DNA of 64,000 bases from the NCBI RefSeq assembly GCF_025698545.1, contig NC_068577.1:5595501-5659500 (forward strand). The letters are read 5' to 3'. The notes under the pieces are model-generated. The model was not told where the DNA came from. It did no database searches and was given only the letters and a program-made list of their open reading frames with translations. This document shows, piece after piece, positions 34,575 through 46,300 of the stretch. Made by a program: the position numbers and the translations under genes. How positions within the stretch are numbered: the stretch's first letter is position 1; every line of letters starts with the position of its first letter. Source of the stretch: Gossypium raimondii. Its lineage: Eukaryota; Streptophyta; Magnoliopsida; Malvales; Malvaceae.

Positions 34575-35599
34575 TTATGTTGAAACATGACATTTACGGA
34601 AGAGATGGTCCATAGTTTCTGTTCCTGAGCCACATCGGGGACATACTGATGTGTTTGTTAGCCTTCTAAGTAGCATATTAACATGTGTAGCTAGGAAATT
34701 CCATGATATCTTCCAAGTTGTAATTTTTATCTTTGAAGGAAGATCTAGTAGCCATAGTTTTCTGTAAAAGTCCTTATAGTCGGTTTGTAAAGCATAAGCT
34801 CTAAGATCATCTTCAGTACTTTGTAATAGTTTATAGGCGCTACGTACTGTGTACTCACCCAACACTTCAGTACTCCAGACTTGGAAATCTTAGTGTGGTC
34901 TTTCTGCCAGCGGGATACTGAGGATCATCTCGACAACATCTTCTGGAAAGGTATATGCTATGAACTCCTTTTTCCATGTTCTACTACTTGAATCAATTAA
35001 CGCCGCAACTTTAAAATCATTCAAACCTGTTAATCTGCCATGTGGTAAAAGTGGAATCCAATAATCACGGGTTATCGAAATATTCGTACCTCTACCCACC
35101 TTCGAACACAATCCCTCTGCTAAAATACCCTTAGTAGCCCAAATACTTTTCCATGTGTACGAAACATTATTCCCCAACTGTGAATTTAAAAAATTGACTT
35201 TTGGAAAATATTTTGCTTTTAAGACTTGTGCTACTAAAGAGTTTGGATTGTTCAAAATTCGCCACCTCTGTTTAGCTAAAAGTGAGATATTGAATTGAGC
35301 CATATTTCTAAAGCCCAACCCACCATCTTCTTTAGGACGACATAAGTACTTCCATTAACGCCAATGAATACCTTTTCTTCCATGCGCTTTCTGCCACCAG
35401 AATTTAGCAAATATATTTTCAAATTCTCCACATTTAATAAGAAGCACGACATTGCATAGGATGGAATGGTCTGTAGCACCGATTTAATAAAGACTTCTTT
35501 ACCTCCTTGAGATAACATTCTGGTACTCCACCCATCAATCCTAGTAGAAATCTTTTCTTTTAACTGCTGAAAGGATTTTTTCTTACGTCGACCAACCAC
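34575..35599 (-). pseudogene. LINE region between RT and RNase H, with zinc-binding RVT domain
   Basis: Three broken frames: 35599-35276 (RIDGWSTRMLSQGGKEVFIK, IPSYAMSCFLLN), 35318-34890 (MGFRNMAQFNISLLAKQRWR) and 34865-34575 (YTVRSAYKLL ... CPRCGSGTETMDHLFRKC, the zf-RVT cysteine/histidine cluster). All are standard for plant L1 ORF2. The frame shifts show decay. Confidence 0.75.
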
Positions 35600-35647
35600 A
35601 TTCGGAAGCCCTAAATATCGTTCTAAGTTTGTTGAGATCCTTACCCC

Positions 35648-36397
35648 CTATATTGCCGAAACTTCTTCCTTCTTTTCTTCATACGTATTTGTGCTAAAAA
35701 ATATGGTGGATTTATTGAAATTAACACATTGCCTAGAACACCTTTCATATTCCTTCAAAATTTCTTTTAGTACCCTAGCACCCCTATCTAATGCTTCCCC
35801 GAACAAAATACAGTCATCTGCAAAAAGTAAGTGTGAAATTTCTGGTCCTTTTTTGCTGGCTTTTGCACCTTTTATTAATCCTTCTCCTGAAGCCATTCTC
35901 ATCAAAGATGATAATCCCTCACTACATATCAGAAATAGAAAAGGGCCTAGCGGGTCTCCTTGGCGTAGGCCTCTAGACGGTGAAAAGATTCTTCCACTTC
36001 TTCCATTTATATTAACTGCATAGGACGTTGTGGAAACATAATTCATAACCAGCTTCACCCAATCGGATGTGAAACCCATTCGTAAAATCACTTCCTTCAA
36101 GTATCCCCACTCAACCCTGTCATAGGCTTTGCTCATATCAAGCTTTACTGCCATATATCATTTTTTTCCTATGCGCTTCTGTCGAAAAGTATGCAAGATC
36201 TCATAAGCTAGCAGCACATTGTCAGTTATTAGCCTTCCCGGAACAAACGCACTTTGAGCCGCATTAATACATCTTCCAATAACTGCTTGCATTCGGTTTA
36301 CAATTATTTTTGCAACCATTTTATAAATGACTGAACATAAATTGATGGGTCTAAAATTAGCAATGCTTATGAGATTTGTGGTTTTTGGGATCAGCAC
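35648..36397 (-). pseudogene. LINE reverse transcriptase
   Basis: Frames 36397-36158 (RPINLCSVIYKMVAKIIVNR, INAAQSAFVPGRLITDNV) and 36154-35648 (KLDMSKAYDRVEW, LRQGDPLGPFLFLICSEGL, HLLFADDCILF). The catalytic Asp of DMSKAYD and the ADD pair are present. One stop separates the two frames. Confidence 0.8.
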
Positions 36398-37325
36398 AAT
36401 GTTCGTGTGATTTAAATTACCTAAACTTGAGCCTTTATTTTAAATATCCAAACAGAGATTTGTTGTTTCCTTACCTACAATATGCCAAAATTTTTAAAAG
36501 AAAATGGTTGGAAAACCATCATGTCCTGGTGCTTTTGTAGGTCCCATTCCCTTCAATGCCGCAAACACTTCTTCTGCTATAAAAGTTATCATTAGTCTCT
36601 ATTGATATCTATCGAAATATTTTCCTTTATTCCCGTTAAGAGATAGGAACAATCCCCGGCTCCTTTTGACGTGAAGAGCTTCTGAAAATAGGAGGTAGCT
36701 ACTTCATTAATCTCACTCTCTTTATTAGCTTCTCCTCCTTAATCTTTCTCGAACTTGGATATTGTATTTATACGTCTTCGACATGTAGCAAAACTGTGAA
36801 AAAAGACTGAGTTCTTATCCCTACTCTAAGCCAATTTGCCCTTGCCCTTTGTTCCCAATACACTTCATCTTTATCAATTTTCATATTCAAGTGGATCTTA
36901 GTGTTAATAATTTCTGCCATCGTGTTTTCATTCCTTTCTTTTCCCATTAACATATCAAGTTGCTTCGTTAGTTTTTTCTTTAGTCCTTCTCGTCCTTTCT
37001 TAATCATTCTCGCCTATACCATTAAGTCTGCTTGTAATTTTCCAAGTTTCTCAACTACTGTGCCTGTTCCTGACTCCCAAGATTCTTTGATTACGTTCTC
37101 GCACGTTTCTTCCATCAGCCACCACGCATCAAATTTAAATTTTTAGTTGCCCTTATGAATGCTTTCACCATTTGTATTAATTAGAATTGGACAGTGATCG
37201 GACATCGTGCGAGGTAGATGGTTAACGCTATTTGTTGAAAAAAGGAACCTCCATTTATCATTTATCACACCCCTATCGAGTCTTTCTCTAATATTTGTCT
37301 CCGGTAGATTTCCATTTATCATTTA
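36398..37325 (-). pseudogene. LINE endonuclease end and linker
   Basis: Starts within the apurinic endonuclease: RERLDRG, NHLPRTMSDHCPILIN (the conserved SDH active-site region), then FDAWWLMEETC. A basic linker follows (36768-37007: RMIKKGREGLKKKLTKQL and EVYWEQRARANWLRVG). The catalytic residues upstream are missing because of the 5' truncation. TCCATTTATCATTTA occurs twice (about 37252 and 37309) at the truncated end. Confidence 0.65.
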
Positions 37326-38514
37326 AATCATAAAATCGTATAAAATCCAAATTTTAAATTTATAAATAAATATGTATATATTTTAAAAAATATGTATACT
37401 TGAATAATACTAAGATAGATGCAACTTAACAAGAAAATGCCTATAAAATAATAACAAAATTAACAATAAAATAAGTTGTATACAATATCCAAATAATAAC
37501 AATAAAATAGTAGCAAAATAAGGAGAAAACAAAAAAAATATCATTAAAATAACAAAATAAATAGCAGATTTTTTTTCTCATTTAGTGAATTCGGACCGGA
37601 CCGGATTCAGATAAAAATGTCTTACCCAAGGCCTGAATTTTCGGGTGAACTTTCAGGTCAGGCTGGGTAGCCCGGCCATGAGCAGGTTTACTTAGTATTA
37701 ACTTATTCTCATCTTACGCAGACAAAATCACTGCCACCTCAATTGGTAGTTCCAACTTCCAATTGCTTCTTGCTTGTAGGCAGCCTAATGCAACATGGCA
37801 GGTTTAACTTGGAGGCAGACTTGTTAATTTAAACTTTAGCTTGAAAATTTTATTCGATTAACTCGAATTTAAACTCGATTCAATCTAATTTGGTTATAAA
37901 AAGTCAACAATTTAAACAAAAAATGATTCAAACTTGAAATAACTGGAACCTTAAATGACTTGATTAAATAACTCTAAATGATTTGAATCTAAGATAACCT
38001 ATTTACAAACTTAATTACCAAGACCGAATGGCCAAAAGACGAAATTGGCTTTAACATGAAATGATGTGAAAATTTTAAAATTGAATTCATCTTGTCCATA
38101 TCAATCCAATCTAAATCTAACTCAACTCATTCAATTTACAAGTATAGTTGAGGGGTGTATACATAGTTTCTTTATATAATCAATTCGAATAATAGTGATA
38201 ATATTGTTGAAAAAAATATTTATGAATCCCCAAAAAAATTAATTTTTATAAACTGTAAAAGGGTATAGAGAATACTCTAATTCTAATTCTAAATATATAT
38301 ATATATATATATATATATAATCAACTTTGAAAGTTATCGTCTCATGCCAATCGTGCTTGGGAAACTTTGCTCACTTAGAGGTTAGTCGAATAATACTATT
38401 TGACATATTCTTAATTTAATTAAGAGGCTGACTTCATTACATGAGGTAGCTTCCATGCCAACCACAACTACTGCATTTCACCTATTTTAAACTCCAAAAT
38501 CCCATGAGAAGATG
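37326..38514. other. Spacer and P3 upstream flank, no gene
   Basis: AT-rich. A fragment at about 37590-37700 with GGACCGGACC, GGTCAGGCTGGGTAG and CCGGCCATGAGCAGG is a relic of the MITE family intact at 51621-52093. An (AT)n microsatellite lies at 38293-38319. Near 37770 are traces of the upstream repeat of P1/P4 (GCTTGTAGGCAGCC). Confidence 0.55.
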
Positions 38515-38521
38515 ACCTACC
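38515..38521 (+). promoter_or_regulatory. AC-I element upstream of P3
   Basis: ACCTACC in the conserved promoter block, about 185 bp upstream of the start codon. Confidence 0.55.
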
Positions 38522-38614
38522 AATACCTTCAATATTGACCAAGTTTTCTCCATTCCAAACATACATGATCAAATATTACCAACTCCAGTGGCCTATTCCC
38601 ACTGCTCCAAGGCC

Positions 38615-38622
38615 TTTATAAA
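38615..38622 (+). promoter_or_regulatory. TATA box of P3
   Basis: TTTATAAA followed by CCCC, about 80 bp before the start codon. Confidence 0.7.
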
Positions 38623-38702
38623 CCCCAACACCATGCTTTCTCTTCCTCACTCAAAATCTTTCTTTCATCAGCTTATAATTAGTTTCAAAATCTCTGGACA
38701 AA

Positions 38703-39056
38703 ATGGGTTGTTTCAATTGCTTTGCTTTGGGATTCTTCGTGGCTCTGTCGCTTGCAAGCATTGATGTCGGGGTTGCAGCTCGTCACCTTCAGCAACTGCC
38801 TCCAATGCCAACATTGCCTACAACCACACTCCCACCATTCCCATCTATCCCTAATCTCCCACAGCCATCCATACCATCTTTCCCAAGGCCTGGGGCGCTT
38901 CCTCCACTTCCTACCATGCCTGCTTTGCCCACATTGCCTACTGTACCAAGGGCCACATTGCCCCCTCTACCAAGCATGCCTTCGATTCCCACAATCCCAA
39001 CTACAATTCCCTCTATTCCATTCTTCTCTCCACCACCTTCTCCTTCTAGTCCTTAA
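38703..39056 (+). CDS. P3: secreted proline-rich protein, 117 aa
   Basis: Same length and plan as P1. The N-terminus is the most divergent of the family (MGCFNCFALGFFVALSLASI), still a good signal peptide but with an extra Cys. The mature part has TMPALPTLPTVPRATLP and ends FFSPPPSPSSP, a C-terminal type shared only with P6. The upstream in-frame ATG of the other plus-strand genes is out of frame or absent here, which supports the internal start as the family's true start. The gene is divergent from P2 and is followed by block 2. Confidence 0.85.
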   Translation: MGCFNCFALGFFVALSLASIDVGVAARHLQQLPPMPTLPTTTLPPFPSIPNLPQPSIPSFPRPGALPPLPTMPALPTLPTVPRATLPPLPSMPSIPTIPTTIPSIPFFSPPPSPSSP

Positions 39057-39138
39057 AAATCCCTTTCGCTAGGTGATGGGTGGCTATTCCAATCCAGAGT
39101 CTAATTTTTTTGTCCACCACTTATATTGCTTTGTATAA

Positions 39139-39161
39139 ATGGGAGTTTCCCCAATTCCCAT
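39139..39161 (+). other. 3' flank hairpin of P3
   Basis: ATGGGAGTTTCC...ATTCCCAT can form a 6-7-bp stem. It corresponds to the hairpins behind the other family members. Confidence 0.45.
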
Positions 39162-39169
39162 GTTTTTCT

Positions 39170-39961
39170 GTACTTTGATAGTTATTTTGCTTATTATTGG
39201 ATTATATACTTATTATATATATAATGTTTTCATTAACTAATTAATTACTGAATCCATTGTTAACACATGAGTTTATGAAAGTAAGATAAGAATGAAACAA
39301 TAAATATAGACAAAATAAATTAATTATGATGCAACGGTGAATCAAATCTAAATTATTCTTTGAGAAAGTAAACACTTGACTAATAAACCACAATTTAAGG
39401 TTAAACTAACTCAAATTATCTTGAGGTTAAACTAACCTAAATTATTCTTAGAGAAGATAAACACCTGGTCAATAAACTACAATTTGAGGTTAAACTAATT
39501 TACATTTTTCAATGTTAAAGAGGATGAGTTTTTTATTAGATTTGAACCTTGATGCTTCCTGGAGCTTTGTCACTAGGCAATAGCTTATTGACAATTTTTG
39601 TAAGAGTGGGTCCATCCAGATCAACAGTGAAGTTGGCTTCACTAAGACTAAAAATAATAGTGTTAATGAGATTAGTTATTATAGTAGTGAAATTAAAATC
39701 AATTTTACAGTATATATTTAAATTCAAGAACAACACTACTAGTGAGATCAAATTCGAAAATCACTATTAAGGGTGTTAAATTAAAATATATATATATATA
39801 TGAAAAATAAATAAATAAAAAATTAATTAAAATTATATTTGAGTTAAACTATAATTAAACATTAAATTTATAAAAATACTTATACTATATTTAAATTAAA
39901 TAATATATGAAAATATATTATATTAAATCATAATGAAAATCATTACATTATAAATAAATTG
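39170..39961. other. 3' flank of P3, no gene
   Basis: AT-rich. Matches the P6 flank at 55800-56757 plus 60419-60690. At 39681-39685 it keeps the single ATAGT that is duplicated around the solo LTR of block 2. The chance frames here have no family resemblance. Confidence 0.65.
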
Positions 39962-40568
39962 CCATATACCAATGCATACTTTTATCGAAGATCTAATTCC
40001 GTAAGTATAAATAGGTTTATATCAATGTTTTGTTAAATCAGATTGATGATCGAACCGATTAGGCCACCATTTCAGTCAATCCGACCAGTTCAACCGGTCT
40101 GATAAAAAAATGATTAAAAATTAAAAATAAAATTTTCTTAAATTCTGGTTCGATCAATTTTTTAACTATAGTTCAATTAGTTCATACCCATTCCCGATCT
40201 AACCGGTTCAAAGTCACTCTCTGGATCGATTTCTTGATCAATTCCTAGTCCAATCGACCAGTCCAGTTCAAACAACACTCGCCTATACCAACATTTTACT
40301 TATCTGTTAATATATGATGAGCCTATATTAGTACATTTTGTTAATGTTGATGTAAAAGTATCTATAATGACAAATTAAATTTAATAATTGAGTAAATTTT
40401 TTGGAAGAAACAGGATAACAATTTATTTTACTTTTGAGATATGAAATAAAAAATTAAATAAAATCAAGTATATATAAAAATTAAATTGGATCTGAGACGA
40501 AAAAAACCTCACCAATATTATCTTATTTGTTGTTTCAAACTAATATTATTTTGGTTTAAGGGAGTTTT

Positions 40569-41201
40569 TGTTATTACAAAACTCCGGTAAGGAAAATCTC
40601 GAACACACGATCAAGTTTAACAAAGAAAAAGAAGAAATAGGACAAGGCTCCAAGGCGTGTATCAAGCCACTATCTTTAAGGTTATATTCGCCCCACTTAT
40701 CTTCAGTGCAAATGAGTTCCAAGCAAATTAACCTCGAGGATACAATGAAGCCAATGACTATTTATGCTTTTGCAATGACGAGAATAGTCCACTATGCAAT
40801 TGAGTAATGTGTAACAAAACTCAATTTCTACAAAGGATTTCTGCAGAATACTTTATAGAATAATCTAATAATATTAGAAAATGAAGGAAGAGAAGAAATA
40901 ATATTAGAATTTGTTGATATATTTCCAAATGAAAACCCATTCCTATTTATAGGAATTTTCTTGTCTCTTCATAGAGACATCTTTCAATAGGTGTCTTTAT
41001 GAATAAATATATAATAATAATAATAATAATTATTCATTTAATTTTGTAACTATTCAAATGATATTTTTGAATAATTATAATTCTTTTTAAAAATCAAATG
41101 ATATAACTTTTGACCAATGACCAAAAGATTTATCTTTTGATTAATTACACCATTCATTTATAGTTATTGGGATACTATAAATATTTGAAAATGTTCCAAC
41201 A
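40569..41201 (-). repeat. Copia 3' LTR
   Basis: Left-hand LTR, so the 3' LTR of this minus-strand element. Immediately inside it (41202 on) the minus strand reads TGAAAATGGGGAGAT, the polypurine tract. A chance frame within it is not a gene. Confidence 0.9.
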
Positions 41202-41749
41202 ATCTCCCCATTTTCAAAATATTTAGATTTTGATATTCTTGGAAATCAATTTGCATAAATAAAGGTGTCTTACGATTGAACCTTCACTTAGTGAAAAACA
41301 TGTTAAAGTTAATCGAAATTGCATGGTAGACTAAGCTTTGAACCAACTATTCCATTTGATTAACTGAACACATCTCACACAATGATTTCAACATCACCAA
41401 TGCTTAGTATCTAGGGACACTATTATGGCCATGTGTCTATGTCCTCTTTTCATGAGTGCTATCAGAGCCAAGCCCTTAAGCTCCTAGAAGCGGCCACACT
41501 TCCACTCACATAGGTAGATCCCATCAAAAGTGTTCCCGTAATTATAACACTCTAACATATTTATGTTATGGGTCCATTAAGAGTATATTACTCATCCTTC
41601 CCTTATCATTACGGGTACCTAGCACTTTAATCTTAGGATGAATTTATTTATAGTGCTAACAGTCACATACTAATGATGTACTTTGTCTCATTGAACTCAA
41701 GACTTGACGTTATACCAAGCGTTGAGTCGAGTTTCCATCATGGGTGACT
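41202..41749 (-). other. Copia 3' untranslated region
   Basis: About 550 bp between the RNase H stop codon and the polypurine tract. No open frame of note. Confidence 0.7.
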
Positions 41750-43267
41750 CTAATTAATAGGCTTGAGTCCCATCCCTTTTGAGGTCCTTTTTACTGCATC
41801 TCTAGCAAGACTTTTTGTCAAAGGATCTGCCAAATTTTCACTTGACCTCACATAATTAATAGTGATCACTCCATCAGAGATTAATTGTCGGACATAACTA
41901 TGTCTTAATCCAATGTGTCTAGACTTTCCATTATATACTTGGCTATATGCCTTTGCTAGAGTAGCCTCACTATCACAACGAATAGAAATAGGTGAAATTG
42001 GCTTAGGCCATAAATGTACATCATAAAGCAAATTTCTTAACCATTCTGCTTCTTTAAATGCAGCGACTAATGTAATAAATTCTGCTACCATGGTGGAATC
42101 AGTAATACATGTTTGTTTCTTGGAACCCCAAGAAATGACTCCTCCACCAAGAATGAAGATCCATCCATTAGTAGATGCATGATCTTCCAAACTTGTAATC
42201 CAACTAGCATCCGAATGCCCTTCTAAAACTGGAGGATATCCATTATAACACAATCCATAGTTAATAGTTTTCTTTAAGTACCTAAGTACTCTATTCAAAG
42301 CTTGCCAATGCAAACTACTTGGATTACTTGTGTACCTACTCAATTTTCCAACAGCATATGCAATATCTGGTCTTGTACAAGTTATTATATACATAAGACA
42401 ACTAATTAGACTTGCATATTTCAATTGATCAATTTTCCTTCCAGCATTAGATACTAATTTTAGTTGAGGATCCATGGGTGTAGATGATGGTATACAGTTG
42501 AAGAGATCAAACTTTTTAAGCACATTTTCAATGTAATGTGATTGTGATAAAGCTATAGTGCTTTCATCTCGGGTTATTTTAATCCCAAGAATAACATCTG
42601 CTACACCCATATCCTTCATAGCAAAGTTGTTTGACAAGAATTTCTTTGTGTTTTCTATTTGTTCCAAATCCGTGCCAAAAATGAGCATGTCATCTACATA
42701 TAAGCAAATTATGACACCCTTTCCATTATCAAATTTGCTATATATGCAGTTATCGGATTCATTTATTTTATAGCCATTAGCTAAAACAACCTTGTCAAAC
42801 TTTTGGTGCCATTGTTTTGGTGCTTGTTTAAGCCCATATAAAGATTTAACAAGCTTACATACCTTATGCTCTTGTCCTGGAACAAAAAATCCTTCCGGTT
42901 GCTCCATGTACACTTCCTCTTCCAATTCACCATTTAAAAATACAGTTTTAACATCCATTTGGTGAACAACCAAATTATATATAGAGGTAAGTGATATTAA
43001 TAGTCTAATTGTAGCAATTCTTGCTACTGGAGCATAGGTATCAAAGTAATCAATACCTTGTCTTTGTGTAAAACCTTTTGCTACCAACCTTGCTTTAAAT
43101 TTATCAATGGTTCCATCGACCTTCATTTTCTTTTTGAAGATCCATTTACAACTTATTGGTTTGGAACCTGGTGGAAGATCAACAAAGATCCAAGTTTGAT
43201 TTCCCATTATTGAATCCATCTCATCATTTATTGCTTCTTTCCAAAAAGCAGAGTCTTGAGATTTCAT
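41750..43267 (-). pseudogene. Copia reverse transcriptase and RNase H (open for 505 codons)
   Basis: RT region about residues 20-270. KARLVAKGFTQRQGIDY and HQMDVKTVFLNGELEEEVYM give the first catalytic Asp (about residue 105), KSLYGLKQAPKQW follows, and CLYVDDMLIFG gives the Asp pair at about 192-193. The RNase H region has GHSDASW (about 352-357) and ends with RHSYVRQLI and ADPLTK. It was part of a single polyprotein, so the first Met is not a natural start. It is cut off from integrase by a stop near 43380. Although no internal defect is visible, the element as a whole is probably inactive. Confidence 0.88.
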
Positions 43268-43382
43268 CGCCTCTTCAAATGTAATAGGATCGATTCGGTA
43301 TTATAACAATAAGGTATCTTATTGCATATACTTTCACCTTTTCCTTTTACAAGAAACATAATGAAATCTGGTCCAAAATCTT

Positions 43383-44390
43383 TTACCTTTTAATCCTCTT
43401 ACTTCTTCTTAATTCTTGACAAGATTCATCATTATTATCAATTTGTTTCAATGGAATCTCATTCTCATTTGAAGAATGAATCAATTGTTGTGGTTGTAAT
43501 TGTCTTGATATAGAATTAAATCTATTTTCATCAAAAATAGCATCTCTTGATTCAATAACAGTATTAATTGAAATTGAATCATTTGGTTCAATTACCATGA
43601 ACCTATATGCCTTGCTATTATGTGCATAACCTATAAATATGCATTCAATTCCTCTTTCACCTAACTTTTTACGTTTAGGTGTTGGAACTTTTACAATAGC
43701 TCTACAACCCCAAACCTTCAAATAATTAAGGTTTGGTTTCCTTTTCTTCCATTGTTCATAGGGGGTTATTTTAGTTTCCTTATTAGGAACTCTATTCAAT
43801 ATGTGACAAGCTGTTAGAACAGCTTCTCCCCAAAAACCTTGTCCAAGACCTGAATATGATAACATTGAATTTACCATTTCAGTCAAGACTCTATTTTTTC
43901 TTTCAGCTACACCATTTTGTTGTGGTGTGTAAGGGGCTGAAACTTGATGGACAATTCCAGTGAGTTCAAAATAACTTGGATTATAGTATTCTCCACCTCT
44001 ATCCGATCTTAAGCACTTGATAAATGATTCACACTGAAGTTCAACTTCAGATTTATAAACTTTAAATTTATCAAGCGCTTCATCTTTTGAATGCAATAAA
44101 TATACATAACAATATCTAGAACAATCATCAATAAAAGTAACAAAATATTTCTTTCCACCTAATGTAGGAGTATTATGCAAGTCACATAAATCACTATGTA
44201 TCAAATCAAGCAATTTTATTTTCCTTTTAACCTTAGGGAAAGGATTTCTTGTAATTTTAGTCAACATACGTATTGCATTTTTCAATATTATTATTAAAAA
44301 CAGAATTAAATCTAATTTATACATGTCATTCAATTTTCTATAATTCAAATGACCTAATCTATAATGCCACAAACAAAATGATTCAACCAT
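43383..44390 (-). pseudogene. Copia integrase
   Basis: Begins in the pre-integrase zinc region (LWHYRLGHLNYRKL). The following Cys pair is lost in a scrambled stretch (LILFLIIILKNAIRML), so a frameshift or deletion has damaged the zinc finger. The core keeps DLIHSDLC (first Asp), CLRSDRGGEYYNP (second Asp) and QQNGVAERKNR (Glu), then WGEAVLTACHILNRVP and the C-terminal IFIGY block. It ends at a stop after ELRRSKRIKR. Confidence 0.82.
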
Positions 44391-44834
44391 ATAAGCGTAA
44401 ATAGTATTTTATTCTTATTAATAATATTAAGTTTGAACATGCTTTCATACATATACCCTTTTCCCACAAAAATTCCTCCCTTAGATAAAATAAACTTATC
44501 TACCTCAAAAACAAGTTTGAAACCAAACTTATTCAACAGACTTCCAGACACTAAATTTTTCCTAACTTCTGGTACATAATATACATCATTTAAGGTTAAA
44601 ACCTTTCCAGAAGTGAATTGTAGTTCAACAGACCCTTTGCCTTTAATTGTTGCGGTGGAAGAATTTCCCATGTACAAGACATTGTCATTTTCACATTGTG
44701 TGAACTTTGTGAACATGCTTTTGTCTTTGCACACTTGTTTGGTTGCTCCAGTATCAATCCACCATGTATTATCATCTTGTGCCATATTAATTTCGGATAT
44801 CATTGCAACGAACTTTTCGTTATTATCACCTTAG
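44354..44834 (-). pseudogene. Copia protease
   Basis: WWIDTGATKQVC gives the aspartic protease active site DTG, followed by MGNSSTATIKGKGSVEL and LNDVYYVPEVRKNLVS, typical of plant Copia. A stop lies upstream between the gag zinc knuckle and the protease. At about 44370 a frameshift separates it from integrase. Confidence 0.8.
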
Positions 44835-45648
44835 AAGATGATTTCTTCTTTAAAATCGACATTTATTCTTGAAATGTCCCGCTTTCCACAATGATAGCAT
44901 GAGCCCTTTTGTTTCTTTTTGAACTTAGGTGCTCTATCACCGATTGAACTTTCTTTTGAATGGTTTAGTAGTCATGCTTCCTCCGTAACATGTACTTTGG
45001 CATTTTCGAATTTAGGTTCGATCTTGTTTTCGATACTCTTCTTCAATACGAAGATGATTTGCCAAAGCCTCAAGAGATATTTCCTCTTTCTTATGTTTTA
45101 GACTTCTTTTAAAGTCTTTCCAAGATGGAGGAAGTTTGTCTATTATAGAGGATACCACAATCATTTCATCCATTTTCATATCATATTGCTTAAATTGATT
45201 CAGCATCTTTTCAATATCACGAAATTGTTCCATAACAGAACGACCATCAACCATTTGATAATTATTGAAACGACTGACAAGAAATTTTGTTACTTGTAAC
45301 ATCTTCGGTCATGTATCTTGCCTCCAATTTGTCCCATAATTCTTTAGCGGTGACGTCATTTTGGTAGGTGTCGAACAAACCATCAAATAAACCATTCAAT
45401 ATGTGGCCCATGCACATGTAATCAGCATTGTCCCATTTTTGTCTTTCTTGGGTTGCAACAACATATTCGTTTTCATTCTCTTTAGGTCTTGGAGTATCCA
45501 AAACATAAGCAATCTTCAAAGTTGATAACAAAAAGTGCATCTTTTTCTGCCATCGTCGAAAATTGCCACCATCAAAACGATCAAGTTTAACAAAGTTAGA
45601 AGCCAACTCCCTTAGTGTTCCACTTTCATGTGTTGTGGTATTCATCAT
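44835..45648 (-). pseudogene. Copia gag
   Basis: Begins with MMNTTTHESG at 45648, only 16 bp from the LTR. FDGGNFRRWQKKMHFLL and ELWDKLEARYM are the plant Copia gag (UBN2-like) signatures. A frameshift near 45290 is followed by RFNNYQMVDGRSVMEQF and LANHLRIEEEYRK. The zinc knuckle is cut short: CYHCGKRDISR lacks the usual His and last Cys. Confidence 0.8.
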
Positions 45649-45664
45649 AATATAACCTTAAAAT

Positions 45665-46295
45665 TGTTATTACAAAACTCCGGTAAGGAAAATCTCGAAC
45701 ACACGATCAAGTTTAACAAAGAAAAAGAAGAAATAGGACAAGGCTCCAAGGCATGTATCAAGCCACTATCTTTAAGGTTATATTCGCCCCCACTTATCTT
45801 CAGTGTGCAAATGAGTTCCAAGCAAATTAACCTCGAGGATACAATGAAGCCAATGACTATTTGCGTTTTGCACTGACGAGAATAGTCCACTATGCACTGA
45901 GTAATGTGTAACAAAAACTCAATTTCTACAAAGGATTTCTGCAGTAATACTTTATAGAATAATCTAATAATATTAGAAAATGAAAGAAGAGAAGAAATAA
46001 TATTAGAATTTGTTGATATATTTCCAAATGAAAACCCATTCCTATTTATAGGAATTTTCTTGTCTCTTCATATAGACATCTTTCAATAGGTGTCTTTATG
46101 AATAAATATATAATAATAATTATTATTCATTTAATTTTGTAACTATTCAAATGATATTTTTGAATAATTATAATTCTTTTTAAAAATCAAATGATATAAC
46201 TTTTGACCAATGACCAAAAGATTTATCTTTTGATTAATTACACCCATTCATTTATAGTTATTGGGATACTATAAATATTTGAAAATGTTTCAACA
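45665..46295 (-). repeat. Copia 5' LTR
   Basis: Right-hand LTR, promoter-bearing in element orientation. It begins TGTTGAAACATTTTC and ends GTAATAACA on the minus strand. Confidence 0.9.
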
Positions 46296-46300
46296 GTTTT

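Larger units (their letters stand above)
33450..37325 (-). mobile_element. L1-type LINE, 5'-truncated, minus strand
   Basis: A degenerate ORF2 runs from about 37325 down to 33810: end of the endonuclease, reverse transcriptase, zinc-binding RVT domain, and a C-terminal RNase H-like domain. This is the usual order of plant L1 elements. The endonuclease begins in the middle, so the element is 5'-truncated as typical for LINEs. At least six frame breaks make it inactive. The 3' end is set near the T-run at 33449-33456 (a poly(A) tail on the minus strand), and this boundary is uncertain. No target duplication was identified. It lies in block 1 only, between P2 and P3. Confidence 0.8.
8519..39961. 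repeat. Tandem segmental duplication, block 1
   Basis: Starts at TGCATACTTTTATCGAAG, a sequence that recurs at about 39975 where block 2 starts. It carries P1 (+), the PMD-bearing MULE, P2 (-) and P3 (+) in the order repeated by P4, MULE, P5 and P6. It is longer than block 2 because of the LARD, Gypsy and LINE elements it contains. The segment between P2 and P3 (about 31757-38400) has no counterpart in block 2. Confidence 0.8.
40569..46295 (-). mobile_element. Ty1/Copia retrotransposon, complete with two LTRs, minus strand
   Basis: LTRs 40569-41201 and 45665-46295 (TG...CA) with a perfect 5-bp target duplication GTTTT (40564-40568 and 46296-46300). Block 1 keeps the empty site at 9133-9137. 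The domain order on the minus strand is gag, protease, integrase, RT and RNase H, the Copia order. The two LTRs differ at about a dozen sites over 630 bp by eye, so the insertion is fairly young. Frame breaks near 45290, 44830, 44370 and 43380 make the polyprotein defective, although the RT-RNase H part is open. No tRNA-Met primer site is seen. Confidence 0.92.

Noticed and set aside
39536-39770. Two overlapping frames of 71-73 codons behind P3
   Set aside because: They look slightly protein-like (TVDLDGPTLTKIVNKLLP), but the corresponding stretch behind P6 (about 56590-56750) has frame-breaking changes and there is no start or promoter. Possibly an old transposon fragment, but unsupported.
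40568-40807. 79-codon frame near the Copia boundary, repeated at 45628-45876
   Set aside because: It lies within the LTRs and reads antisense to the element, with length changes between the copies.
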